Assembly: GCF_033547075.1 (NCBI RefSeq)
Contig: NZ_CP137891.1
Location: forward strand, 2,604,001 to 2,668,000
DNA: 64,000 nucleotides
Direction of reading: 5' to 3'
Origin: Flavobacterium ardleyense
Lineage (GTDB): Bacteria > Bacteroidota > Bacteroidia > Flavobacteriales > Flavobacteriaceae
Within the stretch, counting starts at the first letter, position 1. Every line of letters begins with the position of its first letter. A model generated the notes under the pieces. It was not told the origin of the DNA, ran no database searches, and saw nothing but the letters and a program-made list of their open reading frames with translations. Of this stretch, positions 17,124 through 26,040 are shown in pieces. The position numbers and the translations under genes are program-made.

Positions 17124-18677
17124 ATGAATCAAATAAAAATATTATGGGTAGATGACGAAATAGATCTACTCAAACCACATATTCTCTTTTTGGAGAAAAA
17201 AAATTACCACCTTACTACGTGCAATAATGGCCGCGACGCTGTAGATATGTATGCCGATGGTGACTTTGACCTCGTCTTCCTTGACGAAAATATGCCCGGA
17301 ATGAGCGGACTTGAAGTTCTTGCCGAAATAAAAGAAATAAAGTCCTCAACGCCTGTAATTATGATTACAAAAAGTGAGGAAGAATATATTATGGAAGAAG
17401 CGATTGGATCAAAAATCGCAGATTACCTTATAAAACCAGTAAATCCAAACCAAATACTCTTAAGTATTAAGAAAAATCTTGATCATTCTCGATTAATTTC
17501 GGAGAAAACAACTTTGGATTATCAAAAGGAATTCAGAAAAATTGCACTTGATCTTTCAATGGTAAATACATATGAAGGTTGGGTTGATTTGTATAAAAAG
17601 CTGATTTTCTGGGAACTTCAATTAGAAAATATTGAAGATCAAGGAATGAGCGAAATATTAGAATCGCAAAAAAGTGAAGCAAATTCACAATTTGGGAAAT
17701 TTATCGAACGTAATTACGAAGATTGGTACGAACCAAAAGCGGAACATCCAGTACTATCACACACATTATTTAAAACTTTGGTGGTTCCCGAGCTAAAGAA
17801 GAAGGACAGACCCGTCCTCTTTGTAGTGATCGACAATTTGCGCTACGATCAATGGAAATCTTTTGAAAGTATTGTTGCTAATCATTACAAATTAGAAAAA
17901 GAAACTGCTTACTACGCAATCCTTCCTACTGCAACTCAATATGCTAGAAATGCGATTTTCGCTGGTTTGACGCCATTGGAAATGGAAAAGAAGTTTCCGC
18001 AATATTGGAAAAATGACGTAGAAGAAGGTGGAAAAAATCTATACGAGGCCGAACTTTTGTCTGCTCAACTTAAAAGATTAGGATTAAATCTTAAGGAAGA
18101 TTACTTCAAAATTACTAGTTTGGCAAGTGGCCGTAAACTTGTAGATAATTTTAAAGGGCTAAAAGAAAATGATTTAGTGACGGTAGTCTACAACTTTATT
18201 GATATGCTATCTCACGCAAAAACCGAAATGGACGTGGTAAAAGAGCTTGCCGCTGATGATAAAGCATATCGATCATTAACTTTAAGTTGGTTCAAAAATT
18301 CGCCACTTTTAGAAATTATTCAGCAAGCGCAGCAAATGGGTTTCCGCTTAATTATAACCACAGATCACGGAACAATTAATGTAAAAAGTCCGTCGAAAGT
18401 TATTGGAGACAAAAACACTAGTTTGAATTTGAGATATAAAACCGGTCGCAGTTTAACTTACGAAGACAAAGATGTTTACGCAGTAAAAGATCCCAAAATA
18501 ATTGGATTGCCTGCGATAAATATGAGTAGCTCATTTATTTTTGCTAAAAATGATAGTTTCCTGGCCTATGTAAATAATTACAACCATTACGTCAGTTATT
18601 ACAGAAACACCTATCAACACGGGGGAATTTCGCTCGAAGAGATGATTGTTCCATTCCTGGTTTTTAATCCAAAATAA
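17124..18677 (+). CDS. porX: PorX-type response regulator with PglZ domain
   Basis: A 517-aa protein with an N-terminal receiver domain (1-120): acidic pocket WVDDE, phospho-acceptor Asp54 in FLDENMPG, and MITKS with the conserved Lys. A helical linker follows, then from about residue 205 a PglZ/alkaline-phosphatase-superfamily domain (VPELKKKDRPVLFVVIDNLRYDQW, LPTATQYARNA with the nucleophile Thr, TTDHGTINV with metal ligands). This architecture and length match PorX, which acts with PorY and the sigma factor SigP to control type IX secretion genes in Porphyromonas, and whose PglZ domain is reported to cleave oligonucleotides. Neither partner nor por genes are in the window. It is followed after 11 bp by tsaE. 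Confidence 0.94.
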   Translation: MNQIKILWVDDEIDLLKPHILFLEKKNYHLTTCNNGRDAVDMYADGDFDLVFLDENMPGMSGLEVLAEIKEIKSSTPVIMITKSEEEYIMEEAIGSKIADYLIKPVNPNQILLSIKKNLDHSRLISEKTTLDYQKEFRKIALDLSMVNTYEGWVDLYKKLIFWELQLENIEDQGMSEILESQKSEANSQFGKFIERNYEDWYEPKAEHPVLSHTLFKTLVVPELKKKDRPVLFVVIDNLRYDQWKSFESIVANHYKLEKETAYYAILPTATQYARNAIFAGLTPLEMEKKFPQYWKNDVEEGGKNLYEAELLSAQLKRLGLNLKEDYFKITSLASGRKLVDNFKGLKENDLVTVVYNFIDMLSHAKTEMDVVKELAADDKAYRSLTLSWFKNSPLLEIIQQAQQMGFRLIITTDHGTINVKSPSKVIGDKNTSLNLRYKTGRSLTYEDKDVYAVKDPKIIGLPAINMSSSFIFAKNDSFLAYVNNYNHYVSYYRNTYQHGGISLEEMIVPFLVFNPK

Positions 18678-18688
18678 TTAGAGTTATA

Positions 18689-19096
18689 ATGGAAAAGATT
18701 TTCTCTTTAAGTACTATTGATTTGGCTGTTGCTCACTTTTTTAATTCTGATCCTCATAAAGTAGTATTATTTAATGGGTTGATGGGTGCTGGTAAAACGA
18801 CTTTTATCAAGTCATTATGCAAACATTTAGGAGTTGAAGATGTTACAAGTTCACCTACTTTTTCTTTAGTAAACGAGTATAAAACTCTTGAAGGTAGTAG
18901 TATCTATCACTTTGATTTATATCGAATAAACTCCGAGATAGAAGCTTTGGATATGGGAATCGACGATTATTTGTATTCAGGAAACTGGTGCTTTATTGAG
19001 TGGCCAGAAAAAATCCCTAATCTGCTTCCAGACAATGTTACCACGGTTACTATCCGTGAAACTGAATCTGGAGAAAGAGCTTTGGAAATAATATAA
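18689..19096 (+). CDS. tsaE: tRNA threonylcarbamoyladenosine biosynthesis ATPase TsaE
   Basis: A 135-aa P-loop ATPase of normal length. Walker A is GLMGAGKTTF (29-38), then TSSPTFSLVNEY, YHFDLYRI and WCFIEWPEKI, the usual TsaE markers. It supports formation of t6A37 in ANN-decoding tRNAs together with TsaB, TsaC and TsaD, none of which are here. It lies in an operon-like position 11 bp after porX, a pairing I recall from other Flavobacteriia. Confidence 0.95.
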   Translation: MEKIFSLSTIDLAVAHFFNSDPHKVVLFNGLMGAGKTTFIKSLCKHLGVEDVTSSPTFSLVNEYKTLEGSSIYHFDLYRINSEIEALDMGIDDYLYSGNWCFIEWPEKIPNLLPDNVTTVTIRETESGERALEII

Positions 19097-19215
19097 TAAG
19101 AGTCACTATTGCCGAGAAAAAAAATTCAACAATACTTTTTTTTATAATTTTGGAAAAGAAGAAAATAGAAATCTTGCTTTTTTTTGATAACTTAGAGCGT
19201 TAATTTACTAATACT

Positions 19216-20409
19216 ATGTCATTTAGCCCATTTACAAAACAACAGTTAATGCCACAGGAAGAAACTCTGGAAGTTGGCCGCCATAAAAGTCAACTTTTCA
19301 TTGGTATTCCCAAGGAAATTAGTTGCCAAGAACGGAGAATTTGCCTTACGCCAGATGCAGTTGCTTCTCTCACGCTTCATGGTCACAGAATTTTAATGGA
19401 AGCTGGTGCAGGATTGTCAAGTAGCTATTGTGATAGAGAATACAGTGAGGCTGGTGCCGAAATTACTACCGATACGAAAAAGGTTTTAAGCTGTCCGTTA
19501 CTACTAAAGGTAGAGCCACTAACTCTCGAAGAAATTGAACATATTGCGATAAATGCCGTCATTATATCGGCAATTCAAATAAAAACCCGTCAGAAAGAGT
19601 ATTTTCAAGCTCTAATGAAAAAGAAAGCTACAGCTTTGGCCTTCGAGTATATTAAGGACGAAGACGGAAGTTATCCAGCTGTAAAATCACTGAGTGAGAT
19701 CGCAGGAACAGCTTCAATCTTGATTGCTGCCGAATTAATGATTAACAGCCACGCGGGAAAAGGTTTACTATTTGGAAATATTAGCGGCGTTCCACCTACA
19801 GATGTTGTAATTATTGGAGCAGGAACCGTTGGTGAATATGCTGCCAAAACGGCCTTGGGAATTGGAGCAACAGTAAAAGTCTTTGATAACAGCATTACCA
19901 AACTGCGACGATTGCAAAATAATGTGAAGCACAATATCTTCACTTCAACTATTCATCCAAAGACATTACTCAAAGCCTTGAGAAGATGTGATGTAGCCAT
20001 TGGTGCAATGCATGGCAAAGAGCGCTGTCCGATTGTGGTCTCAGAAACAATGGTGGAGCATATGAAACGAGGTGCCGTAATCGTAGATGTGAGCATTGAT
20101 ACAGGAGGTTGTTTTGAAACTTCGGAAGTAACTTCTCATGAAAAACCAACCTTTATCAAGAACAACGTGATTCACTATTGCGTTCCAAATATCCCGTCGC
20201 GCTATTCCAAAACTGCATCACTTTCTATCAGCAATATCATTACGCCATATTTAATCGAGGTTGGTGATGATGGTGGCATCGAAGAATCTATTCGCTCCAA
20301 CGTCGGGCTTCGCAATGGCGTATACTTATACCACGGGATTTTAACAAGCAAAACTATCGGTGAATGGTTCGGATTGAATGATAGTGACATCAATTTATTT
20401 GTGTTTTAA
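19216..20409 (+). CDS. ald: Alanine dehydrogenase
   Basis: A 397-aa protein of the alanine dehydrogenase/PNT family, which interconverts L-alanine and pyruvate plus ammonia with NAD. The N-terminal catalytic domain has GIPKEISCQERRICLTPDAV (residues about 30-49) and EAGAGLSSSYCD; the NAD domain has VIIGAGTVGEYAA and the acidic FDNS. GAMHGKERCPIVVS and VDVSIDTGGCFETS are also typical. The N-terminus is about 20 residues longer than E. coli-type enzymes, as is common in Bacteroidota. It lies 119 bp after tsaE and probably has its own promoter. Confidence 0.93.
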   Translation: MSFSPFTKQQLMPQEETLEVGRHKSQLFIGIPKEISCQERRICLTPDAVASLTLHGHRILMEAGAGLSSSYCDREYSEAGAEITTDTKKVLSCPLLLKVEPLTLEEIEHIAINAVIISAIQIKTRQKEYFQALMKKKATALAFEYIKDEDGSYPAVKSLSEIAGTASILIAAELMINSHAGKGLLFGNISGVPPTDVVIIGAGTVGEYAAKTALGIGATVKVFDNSITKLRRLQNNVKHNIFTSTIHPKTLLKALRRCDVAIGAMHGKERCPIVVSETMVEHMKRGAVIVDVSIDTGGCFETSEVTSHEKPTFIKNNVIHYCVPNIPSRYSKTASLSISNIITPYLIEVGDDGGIEESIRSNVGLRNGVYLYHGILTSKTIGEWFGLNDSDINLFVF

Positions 20410-20422
20410 CATTGCTTTGGAG

Positions 20423-20430
20423 TACCTTTG
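20423..20430 (+). promoter_or_regulatory. Putative promoter of the DUF4258 gene
   Basis: TACCTTTG fits the -7 consensus, and TTG at 20399-20401 lies about 21 nt upstream as the -33 element. The ATG follows 16 nt later. Confidence 0.55.
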
Positions 20431-20446
20431 CGCAAAATAAATTACA

Positions 20447-20818
20447 ATGAGATTTAGATTTAGACTCGCATATTACCTTGCTGGATTTGCGATAGGAATA
20501 TTTTTTCTTTCAATGATTTTAAGCGGGAAGGAAACTCGATGCACCTATTTTCCCAACGGAAGAGTGCTCAATGATTTACGTAATAAGCCATTTCATTACT
20601 CAGACGCTGCTTCTGCAGTCCTTGCAGAATCGTGGATTGACACTATCGATATCAAAAACACTCTAAATCACGGAGATGTGGACTTTGATAGGAGTAATAC
20701 AAAACTTGACAATGGAAAAATTTATGTAATTGAAGGCAAAACAATGCAAAATGTTCCAATTACCTTGAAAGTTGTCAACTATAGTAGTAAAGCAGTTTTG
20801 CAAGAAATTTCGAAATAG
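20447..20818 (+). CDS. DUF4258 domain-containing protein
   Basis: A 123-aa protein with one N-terminal membrane segment (about residues 8-26, YYLAGFAIGIFFLSMIL). A periplasmic DUF4258 region follows: TCTYFPNGRVLNDLRNKPFHYS, then GDVDFDRSNTKLDNGKIYVIEG. No function is established for the family and no catalytic residues are evident. It has a good promoter and a terminator of its own, so it is a single-gene unit. Confidence 0.85.
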   Translation: MRFRFRLAYYLAGFAIGIFFLSMILSGKETRCTYFPNGRVLNDLRNKPFHYSDAASAVLAESWIDTIDIKNTLNHGDVDFDRSNTKLDNGKIYVIEGKTMQNVPITLKVVNYSSKAVLQEISK

Positions 20819-20837
20819 CTTTTTCAAAATAAAAATT

Positions 20838-20868
20838 AAAGCCATTGCAAATAGTGATGGCTTTTTTA
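20838..20868 (+). terminator. Rho-independent terminator of the DUF4258 gene
   Basis: GCCAT-TGCAAATAGTG-ATGGC is followed by six T; it lies 20 bp after the stop codon. Confidence 0.7.
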
Positions 20869-20941
20869 TTGTAATAATAATTTCAAGGAGCTATATCCAG
20901 CTTTCTGCGACAAGTCCTCACAAAAAAAGCCATTTTTTATG

Positions 20942-21050
20942 GCCATAATAAGAGCTTCCGTTGGTCGCTTTATTCTGTCCAAAAAATGTGTTTTTTTTTG
21001 TTCCGGGCTTTTTGCGGCAGTCTGGGCTAGGGGTCTGATGGTTGTTCAGA
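20942..21050 (+). repeat. Dispersed repeat carrying the GAGCTTCCGTTGGTCGCT core (copy 1)
   Basis: CATAATAAGAGCTTCCG-TTGGTCGCTTTATTCTGTC at about 20944-20978 matches 32774-32809 almost base for base, and its core is found inverted inside the large hairpin element at 24222-24370. A T-run and a GC-rich stretch follow. No credible gene covers it; the forward ORF here has no coding character. Confidence 0.7.
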
Positions 21051-21201
21051 ACTCAACTTTTGAAAAGCTAAGAACATATTCTAAAATTTGTGTAGTTGAT
21101 CAAGCTTTCCAGAAGCAAATGGAACCAGCTGTTATTGTGTACCTAAAATATCTTGTGAATTCTCAAATTTTTGAATCTTTCAATCTTTCAATTCTTTTCA
21201 A

Positions 21202-22365
21202 TTATTTTCTAAACATCTTCCTCGCCACAATCACTTTCATAATCTCATTGGTTCCGGCATAAATCCTTGCAACTCTATTATCAACGTACATTCTCGAAAT
21301 CGGATATTCCCACATATAGCCGTAACCACCAAAGAGTTGAAGACATTCGTCCACAACTTCTCCACACATATCGCTTGCACTAAATTTGATCATCGAGGCA
21401 ATTTCTGCCGAAAGTGTTTCATCCATCAAGTGCTCAATACTTGAATCCAAAAACGATTGGTGCAATTGCAATTTCGTAGCACATTCGACTAACTTAAATT
21501 GCGTATTCTGAAATGAAGAAATTGAATTTCCAAAAGCAGATCTTTCGTTGGTATACTCAATTGTACTTTCAATAGCACCTTGAGCAGTTGCTACCGCTGT
21601 GATTGCCACGGTGAGTCGTTCTCGTGCAAGTTCGCTCATCATAATATAAAATCCTTTTCCCTCCTCGCCTAGCAAATTCTCTTTGGGAACTTTTACATTA
21701 TCAAAGAATAATTCGGCAGTATCTTGAGCTTTCATTCCGATTTTCTTGAGAGGATTTCCTTTTGCAAAACCTTCAGCGTTGACATCCATAATTAAAAGGG
21801 AAACGCCTTCATCTTCGGTATTTCTGTTGGTTTTTACTGCGACTATAACCATATCGCACATAAAACCATTGGTGATAAAAGTTTTTTGACCGTTTACAAG
21901 ATAATGATCTCCACAATCTTGAGCAGTAGTTTTAATTGCTTGCAAATCACTTCCGCAGTTTGGCTCGGTCATTCCAATTGCGGTAATAATTTCGCCCGAA
22001 GCCATTGCGGGTAAATATTTAGATTTTTGATCATCGGTTCCGTATTTTAGTAAATAGGGCGCAACTATATCAGAATGTAGAAAAAACCCAGGTCCAGAAA
22101 TTCCTTTTTTTCCCAACTCTTCAATAAAAAGTGCACTAAAAGAAAAGTCTAGTCCACTTCCACCGTATTTTTCTGGCATATCAAGACATAACAAACCCAA
22201 GCTCCCAGCCTTCGTCCATAATTCTCTCGGAACCATTTGATTGTTCTCCCATTCCTCCTGAAAAGGCAGCATATCCGATTCGATAAATTGCACAATCATC
22301 TCGCGCATCATTTTATGTTCGGCCGAGCTGTATAATTTTCGCGGAAGCAAGATGTCTTTTAGCAT
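21202..22365 (-). CDS. Acyl-CoA dehydrogenase
   Basis: A 387-aa FAD enzyme catalysing alpha,beta-dehydrogenation of acyl-CoA. The N-terminal helical domain has LWTKAGSLGLLCLDMPEKYGGSG; the FAD-binding loop is AIGMTEPNCGSDL (near 132-144) and FITNG follows. The C-terminal domain has NTQFKLVE, QLFGGYGYMWEYPISRMYVDNRV and the catalytic Glu in YAGTNEIMK. The chain ends AGTNEIMKVIVARKMFRK, as in long-chain/isovaleryl-type members; chain-length specificity is not predictable. It stands alone, flanked by repeat-rich intergenic DNA on the left. Confidence 0.94.
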   Translation of the reverse strand: MLKDILLPRKLYSSAEHKMMREMIVQFIESDMLPFQEEWENNQMVPRELWTKAGSLGLLCLDMPEKYGGSGLDFSFSALFIEELGKKGISGPGFFLHSDIVAPYLLKYGTDDQKSKYLPAMASGEIITAIGMTEPNCGSDLQAIKTTAQDCGDHYLVNGQKTFITNGFMCDMVIVAVKTNRNTEDEGVSLLIMDVNAEGFAKGNPLKKIGMKAQDTAELFFDNVKVPKENLLGEEGKGFYIMMSELARERLTVAITAVATAQGAIESTIEYTNERSAFGNSISSFQNTQFKLVECATKLQLHQSFLDSSIEHLMDETLSAEIASMIKFSASDMCGEVVDECLQLFGGYGYMWEYPISRMYVDNRVARIYAGTNEIMKVIVARKMFRK

Positions 22366-22620
22366 TTATAAAATTTTTAAATAGTCAAAACAATACTGAA
22401 GTGGTCTTAGACCTAAAAGTACGTTTTATTATTCAAAATTTCTAAACGCATTTTTTAAATTGCATCTAATATCATGCAAACCAAAGAGAGGCATGCAAAA
22501 GCGACCTTTAGCAATACTATAAATATCGGAATGGGGGAAATTTTAAAAATGTAGTAAAGTGACTATAGCCAATCGGGAGAAAGCTGTAGAACGAATTTTA
22601 TATTAATTAGTCTGTATTTA

Positions 22621-23499
22621 CTACTTTTTCTTGAAAGAATTTTTAACAAATAAAAATAATTTTACTACTACAACACATAGTGCACCAACCGCTAAACCGA
22701 TTATAGCTTCACGAACGATATCTGGAAGATTAGGTAAAAAGTGGTGAAAGTAATCAACATTGTGGGCAAAAATACCACCTGAAACGAGGATTAAGGCGAT
22801 CGTTCCAATGACAGTGAGAGATTTAATTACATACGGAAGTGCCTTTACGAGCATCATTCCAAAGGATTTTTTTAAACTTTTTTCCTTTTTACTTTTCTTG
22901 ATAAGGTAATAGCCAGCCTCGTCCATACGAACAATTACCGCAACAATGCCGTATACACCTACTGTTGCAAGTAGAGCAATTGCACTCACTACCAAGATTT
23001 GTGTTGTTAGCGTATTATTAACAACTGTACTCATCGCGATGATAATAATCTCGACAGAGAGTATAAAATCAGTTACAATGGCAGATTTTATTTTAGATTG
23101 TTCCATTGCAAGAATTTCTTCTTCGGTAATGTCTTGATCCAAATCGACTACCGCCGCATCCTTATGTGGGACCAAAAATTCATAAATTTTCTCAGCTCCT
23201 TCATAGGCTAAGTAGAATCCTCCTAATAATAAAGCTATTGTTATCGCAATTGGAAAAAATGCACTTAGTAGAAATGCTACCGGTAAAATAATTATTTTAT
23301 TAATTAAAGAACCTTTTGTAATTGCCCATAGCACCGGAATTTCTCGCGATGATGCAAATCCTGAAGCTTTCTCCGCATTTACTGCCAAATCATCACCGAG
23401 AATACCTGCAGTTTTCTTTGCTGCAACCTTACTCATAACCGCAACATCATCCATAATTGCGGCGATATCATCCAATATTGCAAAAAAACCTGAAGCCAT
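22621..23499 (-). CDS. DUF808 family inner-membrane protein
   Basis: A 292-aa membrane protein. The N-terminal ~65 residues (FFAILDDIAAIMDDVAVMSKVAAKKTAGILGDDLAVN) are a strongly conserved DUF808/YedI signature. About seven hydrophobic segments follow (LPVAFLLSAFFPIAI, FILSVEIIIIAMSTV, ILVVSAIALLATVGVYGIV and the C-terminal IIGLAVGALCVVVVKLFLF). Function is unknown; the family is also called YedI-like. Length is normal. Its upstream side is a gene-poor stretch of more than 1 kb. Confidence 0.9.
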   Translation of the reverse strand: MASGFFAILDDIAAIMDDVAVMSKVAAKKTAGILGDDLAVNAEKASGFASSREIPVLWAITKGSLINKIIILPVAFLLSAFFPIAITIALLLGGFYLAYEGAEKIYEFLVPHKDAAVVDLDQDITEEEILAMEQSKIKSAIVTDFILSVEIIIIAMSTVVNNTLTTQILVVSAIALLATVGVYGIVAVIVRMDEAGYYLIKKSKKEKSLKKSFGMMLVKALPYVIKSLTVIGTIALILVSGGIFAHNVDYFHHFLPNLPDIVREAIIGLAVGALCVVVVKLFLFVKNSFKKK

Positions 23500-24641
23500 A
23501 GTTTTATATATTAAGATGCCAAATATAAAATATATTAGAAAATTCTAATCTAAATTTTTCATAAATAGTTTTTTATTCTAAAGTATGATTCAGTTGAAGC
23601 AGCAAGAATGACATCATGCTTTTTGTGAAAATTGAGTCTGCAAAGACAAGGCATGTCTAATTTGTTGTTTATCAAACGATGTAAAAAATTGCCTGCACTC
23701 AGCTAATGAAGAGTTAGAAATTTGGTGAAATTATGCGCTTAACATAGCAATAAGCTGTATAGAAATGAAATTGATTCGGAGTAATAAATCTTGCGAAGTT
23801 CAATGTATTTGATGTTCCAAAAAAGTAATTGTTGTTCCAGTAATTAGCAAAGATGGATCGTAGTAAAACACTATCACCACTACAGAATTATCTTGTCAGG
23901 TTTTATGGCGGAATTTAAACTTTGTAGTTTGGCCAAAGGAAACAATTTAGGATTCTGCGCAGTTTGATAGTTTTCATTTGGTATCGAGTGCAGAATTATT
24001 CCCATTGCGATCTGAATTTTGCAAAATTCATTTAAATCCTAAAAATATAATTATTAGATAATTATTGTATTTAATCTCACTTAAAGATTTCAGTTCAAGA
24101 TTTCAGTTGAAACATGTTTCTTGGGTTTGTTGAAATAGATTTATTTGTTTAAAACGGATAAAATTTATTCTAAGACAATTGTTATTTTTGAAAAATTTCC
24201 GTCTATAATAACATTTTCCCTAGCCGTGATAGCAATGGAAATCCCGTCGTGAGAATTTGCCTTCTGTGGCAACAGTTGCAAACAAGAGCGACCAACGGAA
24301 GCTCCTTGATTGCTAACTGTTGCGGCAAATTCTCACGACGGATTGTAATGGATAGCGCGATTAGCTCCTAAAAAAAACAATTTTCGTCTTCATCAGTCGA
24401 TTCTCCATTGTCGTTTTGAGCTTTTTTAAACAACCGCTTCAAAATTTTATTACAGTGAGAATGCCGTAATTAAATATATAAAATTGGTTAGTTTGCGAAA
24501 ATTCAGAATTTTGCCGGTGACATTCCCACAGCGAGCAACATTTGCGTTTTTGCTGTTAAAGAAATAATAAAAACACTGCAAATTTTCTGTTACAATTCGA
24601 TAAGAGTATTTTTACAATTAACCTAAAAAAATTGATTGTAG
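23500..24641. other. Gene-free region of 1.1 kb with one structured repeat
   Basis: No reading frame of coding character is seen on either strand. The left two thirds are AT-rich unique sequence with a short direct repeat (AGATTTCAGTT twice near 24088-24112). The family B hairpin element occupies 24222-24370. The last 270 bp presumably hold the promoter of the channel gene at 24642, though no clear TAnnTTTG was found close to its start. Confidence 0.6.
24222..24370. repeat. Dispersed hairpin element, family B
   Basis: An 18-bp perfect inverted repeat (24244-24261 with 24324-24341, arm CCGTCGTGAGAATTTGCC) encloses a 9-bp inner stem (24269-24277 GCAACAGTT with 24315-24323 AACTGTTGC). The loop carries AGAGCGACCAACGGAAGCTCC at 24285-24305. 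The flanks GTGATAGCAATGGAAATCC and GGATTGTAATGGATAGC look like conserved ends that I recall from Flavobacterium intergenic repeats. No gene is encoded. Confidence 0.8.
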
Positions 24642-25928
24642 ATGGAAGTTTTTCAGCAATGGTTTGATACCTTATTATCAGATGCCGGAGTAGCACCTGA
24701 CTGGATTTCCTTTTTCAGCATGCTCATTGGCCTAGCGATTTTAATTGCAGTTGCCGTATTTACCTACTTAGTTATTAAGCATTTTCTCATTCGGTTTTTG
24801 AATGCCTTTTTCAGAAAAACATCTTTTAAATGGGATGATGTGTTGGCCGATCGCAATACCTTTAACAATTTGGCCCATATTATACCTGCAATTATAGTTC
24901 GAATTGCAATACCAAAATTGTTTGTAGACTATCCGCAAGTACAGCCATTCATGATCAAGGTTGGTGATGTCTACATATTAATTGCTGCGACATTGATTAT
25001 TATATCATTCGTAAAAGCGGTGGAATACATCCTATCGCAATCGCCTGTTTTTGCCAACAAACCGCTTGCGAGTTACTTTCAATTATTGCGAATTGTAATT
25101 TATATTGCAATTTTCATCACGATACTTTCGGTGCTTTTAGGCAAATCGCCAATGTATTTTCTGACCGCCTTCGGGGCAATGACTGCAATAATATTATTAA
25201 TCTTTAAGGACACTATTTTAGGTCTAGTGGCTAGCGTTCAAATATCAGCAAATGATGTAGTGAGAGTTGGTGATTGGGTAGAAATGCCAAAATATAACGC
25301 TGATGGAGATGTAATAGCAATAAATTTAAATACGGTAAAAGTCCGCAATTGGGATAAAACGATTACGGCAATTCCAACTTTTTATTTTATTACCGACAGT
25401 TTTAAAAATTGGCGCGGAATGCAAGAAAGTGGTGGAAGACGTATCAAGAGATCCATACTTTTTAATGTGCATACAGTTAAGTTTGTAAATCCAGAAACGC
25501 GAGAACGCTTTAAACAATATAGCTTAATTACGGAGTATGTATCTGAACGCCAAAACGAAATAGAGGTATACAATACAGAAAATGGTGTAGACACTTCACA
25601 ACTGATTAATGGAAGAAGAATGACAAATATTGGAGTTTTTCGGATTTATGTTGAAAATTATCTTAAGCAACATAAAGGTATTCAGCAAGAGATGACGATG
25701 CTGGTGCGACAACTTCCGAGCGATGATCGAGGTTTACCTATAGAAATTTATTGCTTTACTAACACCACCAGCTGGTTGGAATACGAAACTATTCAATCTG
25801 ATATATTTGACCATTTATTTGCAGCTGCCTCTTGGTTTGAGCTTGAATTATATCAGCAACCAGCAGGTAGTGATATTGCTTTGGCGATAGAGAAAGTCTC
25901 TCAAATATCTAAGTCACAGATGGAGTAA
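24642..25928 (+). CDS. Mechanosensitive ion channel, MscS/YbdG-like
   Basis: A 428-aa MscS-family channel. Five hydrophobic segments occupy the first ~185 residues (FFSMLIGLAILIAVAVFTYLVI, NLAHIIPAIIVRIAI, VYILIAATLIIISFV, LLRIVIYIAIFITILSVLLG, FLTAFGAMTAIILLIFKDTILGLVASVQI). The last is the pore-lining TM3 followed by the beta domain VVRVGDWVEMP and ITAIPTFYFITDSFKNW. The C-terminal soluble part (YLKQHKGIQQEMTMLVRQ, PSDDRGLPIEIYCFTN) matches YbdG-type channels, larger than E. coli MscS. It would release solutes on hypo-osmotic shock. Confidence 0.93.
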   Translation: MEVFQQWFDTLLSDAGVAPDWISFFSMLIGLAILIAVAVFTYLVIKHFLIRFLNAFFRKTSFKWDDVLADRNTFNNLAHIIPAIIVRIAIPKLFVDYPQVQPFMIKVGDVYILIAATLIIISFVKAVEYILSQSPVFANKPLASYFQLLRIVIYIAIFITILSVLLGKSPMYFLTAFGAMTAIILLIFKDTILGLVASVQISANDVVRVGDWVEMPKYNADGDVIAINLNTVKVRNWDKTITAIPTFYFITDSFKNWRGMQESGGRRIKRSILFNVHTVKFVNPETRERFKQYSLITEYVSERQNEIEVYNTENGVDTSQLINGRRMTNIGVFRIYVENYLKQHKGIQQEMTMLVRQLPSDDRGLPIEIYCFTNTTSWLEYETIQSDIFDHLFAAASWFELELYQQPAGSDIALAIEKVSQISKSQME

Positions 25929-26040
25929 TAGAAAAAAATGAGGAATGATTTTGTTAACAATATTCACACCCCTATTTGTAAATTGCATTTCTATTTCCTA
26001 AAAGTCTTAAAAGTAAAAGTTGCGGTATTTTAAAATTACT

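Noticed and set aside
20939..21262. Plus-strand ORF of 107 codons
   Set aside because: It runs through a dispersed repeat and into the 3' end of the acyl-CoA dehydrogenase gene, and its composition is not protein-like.
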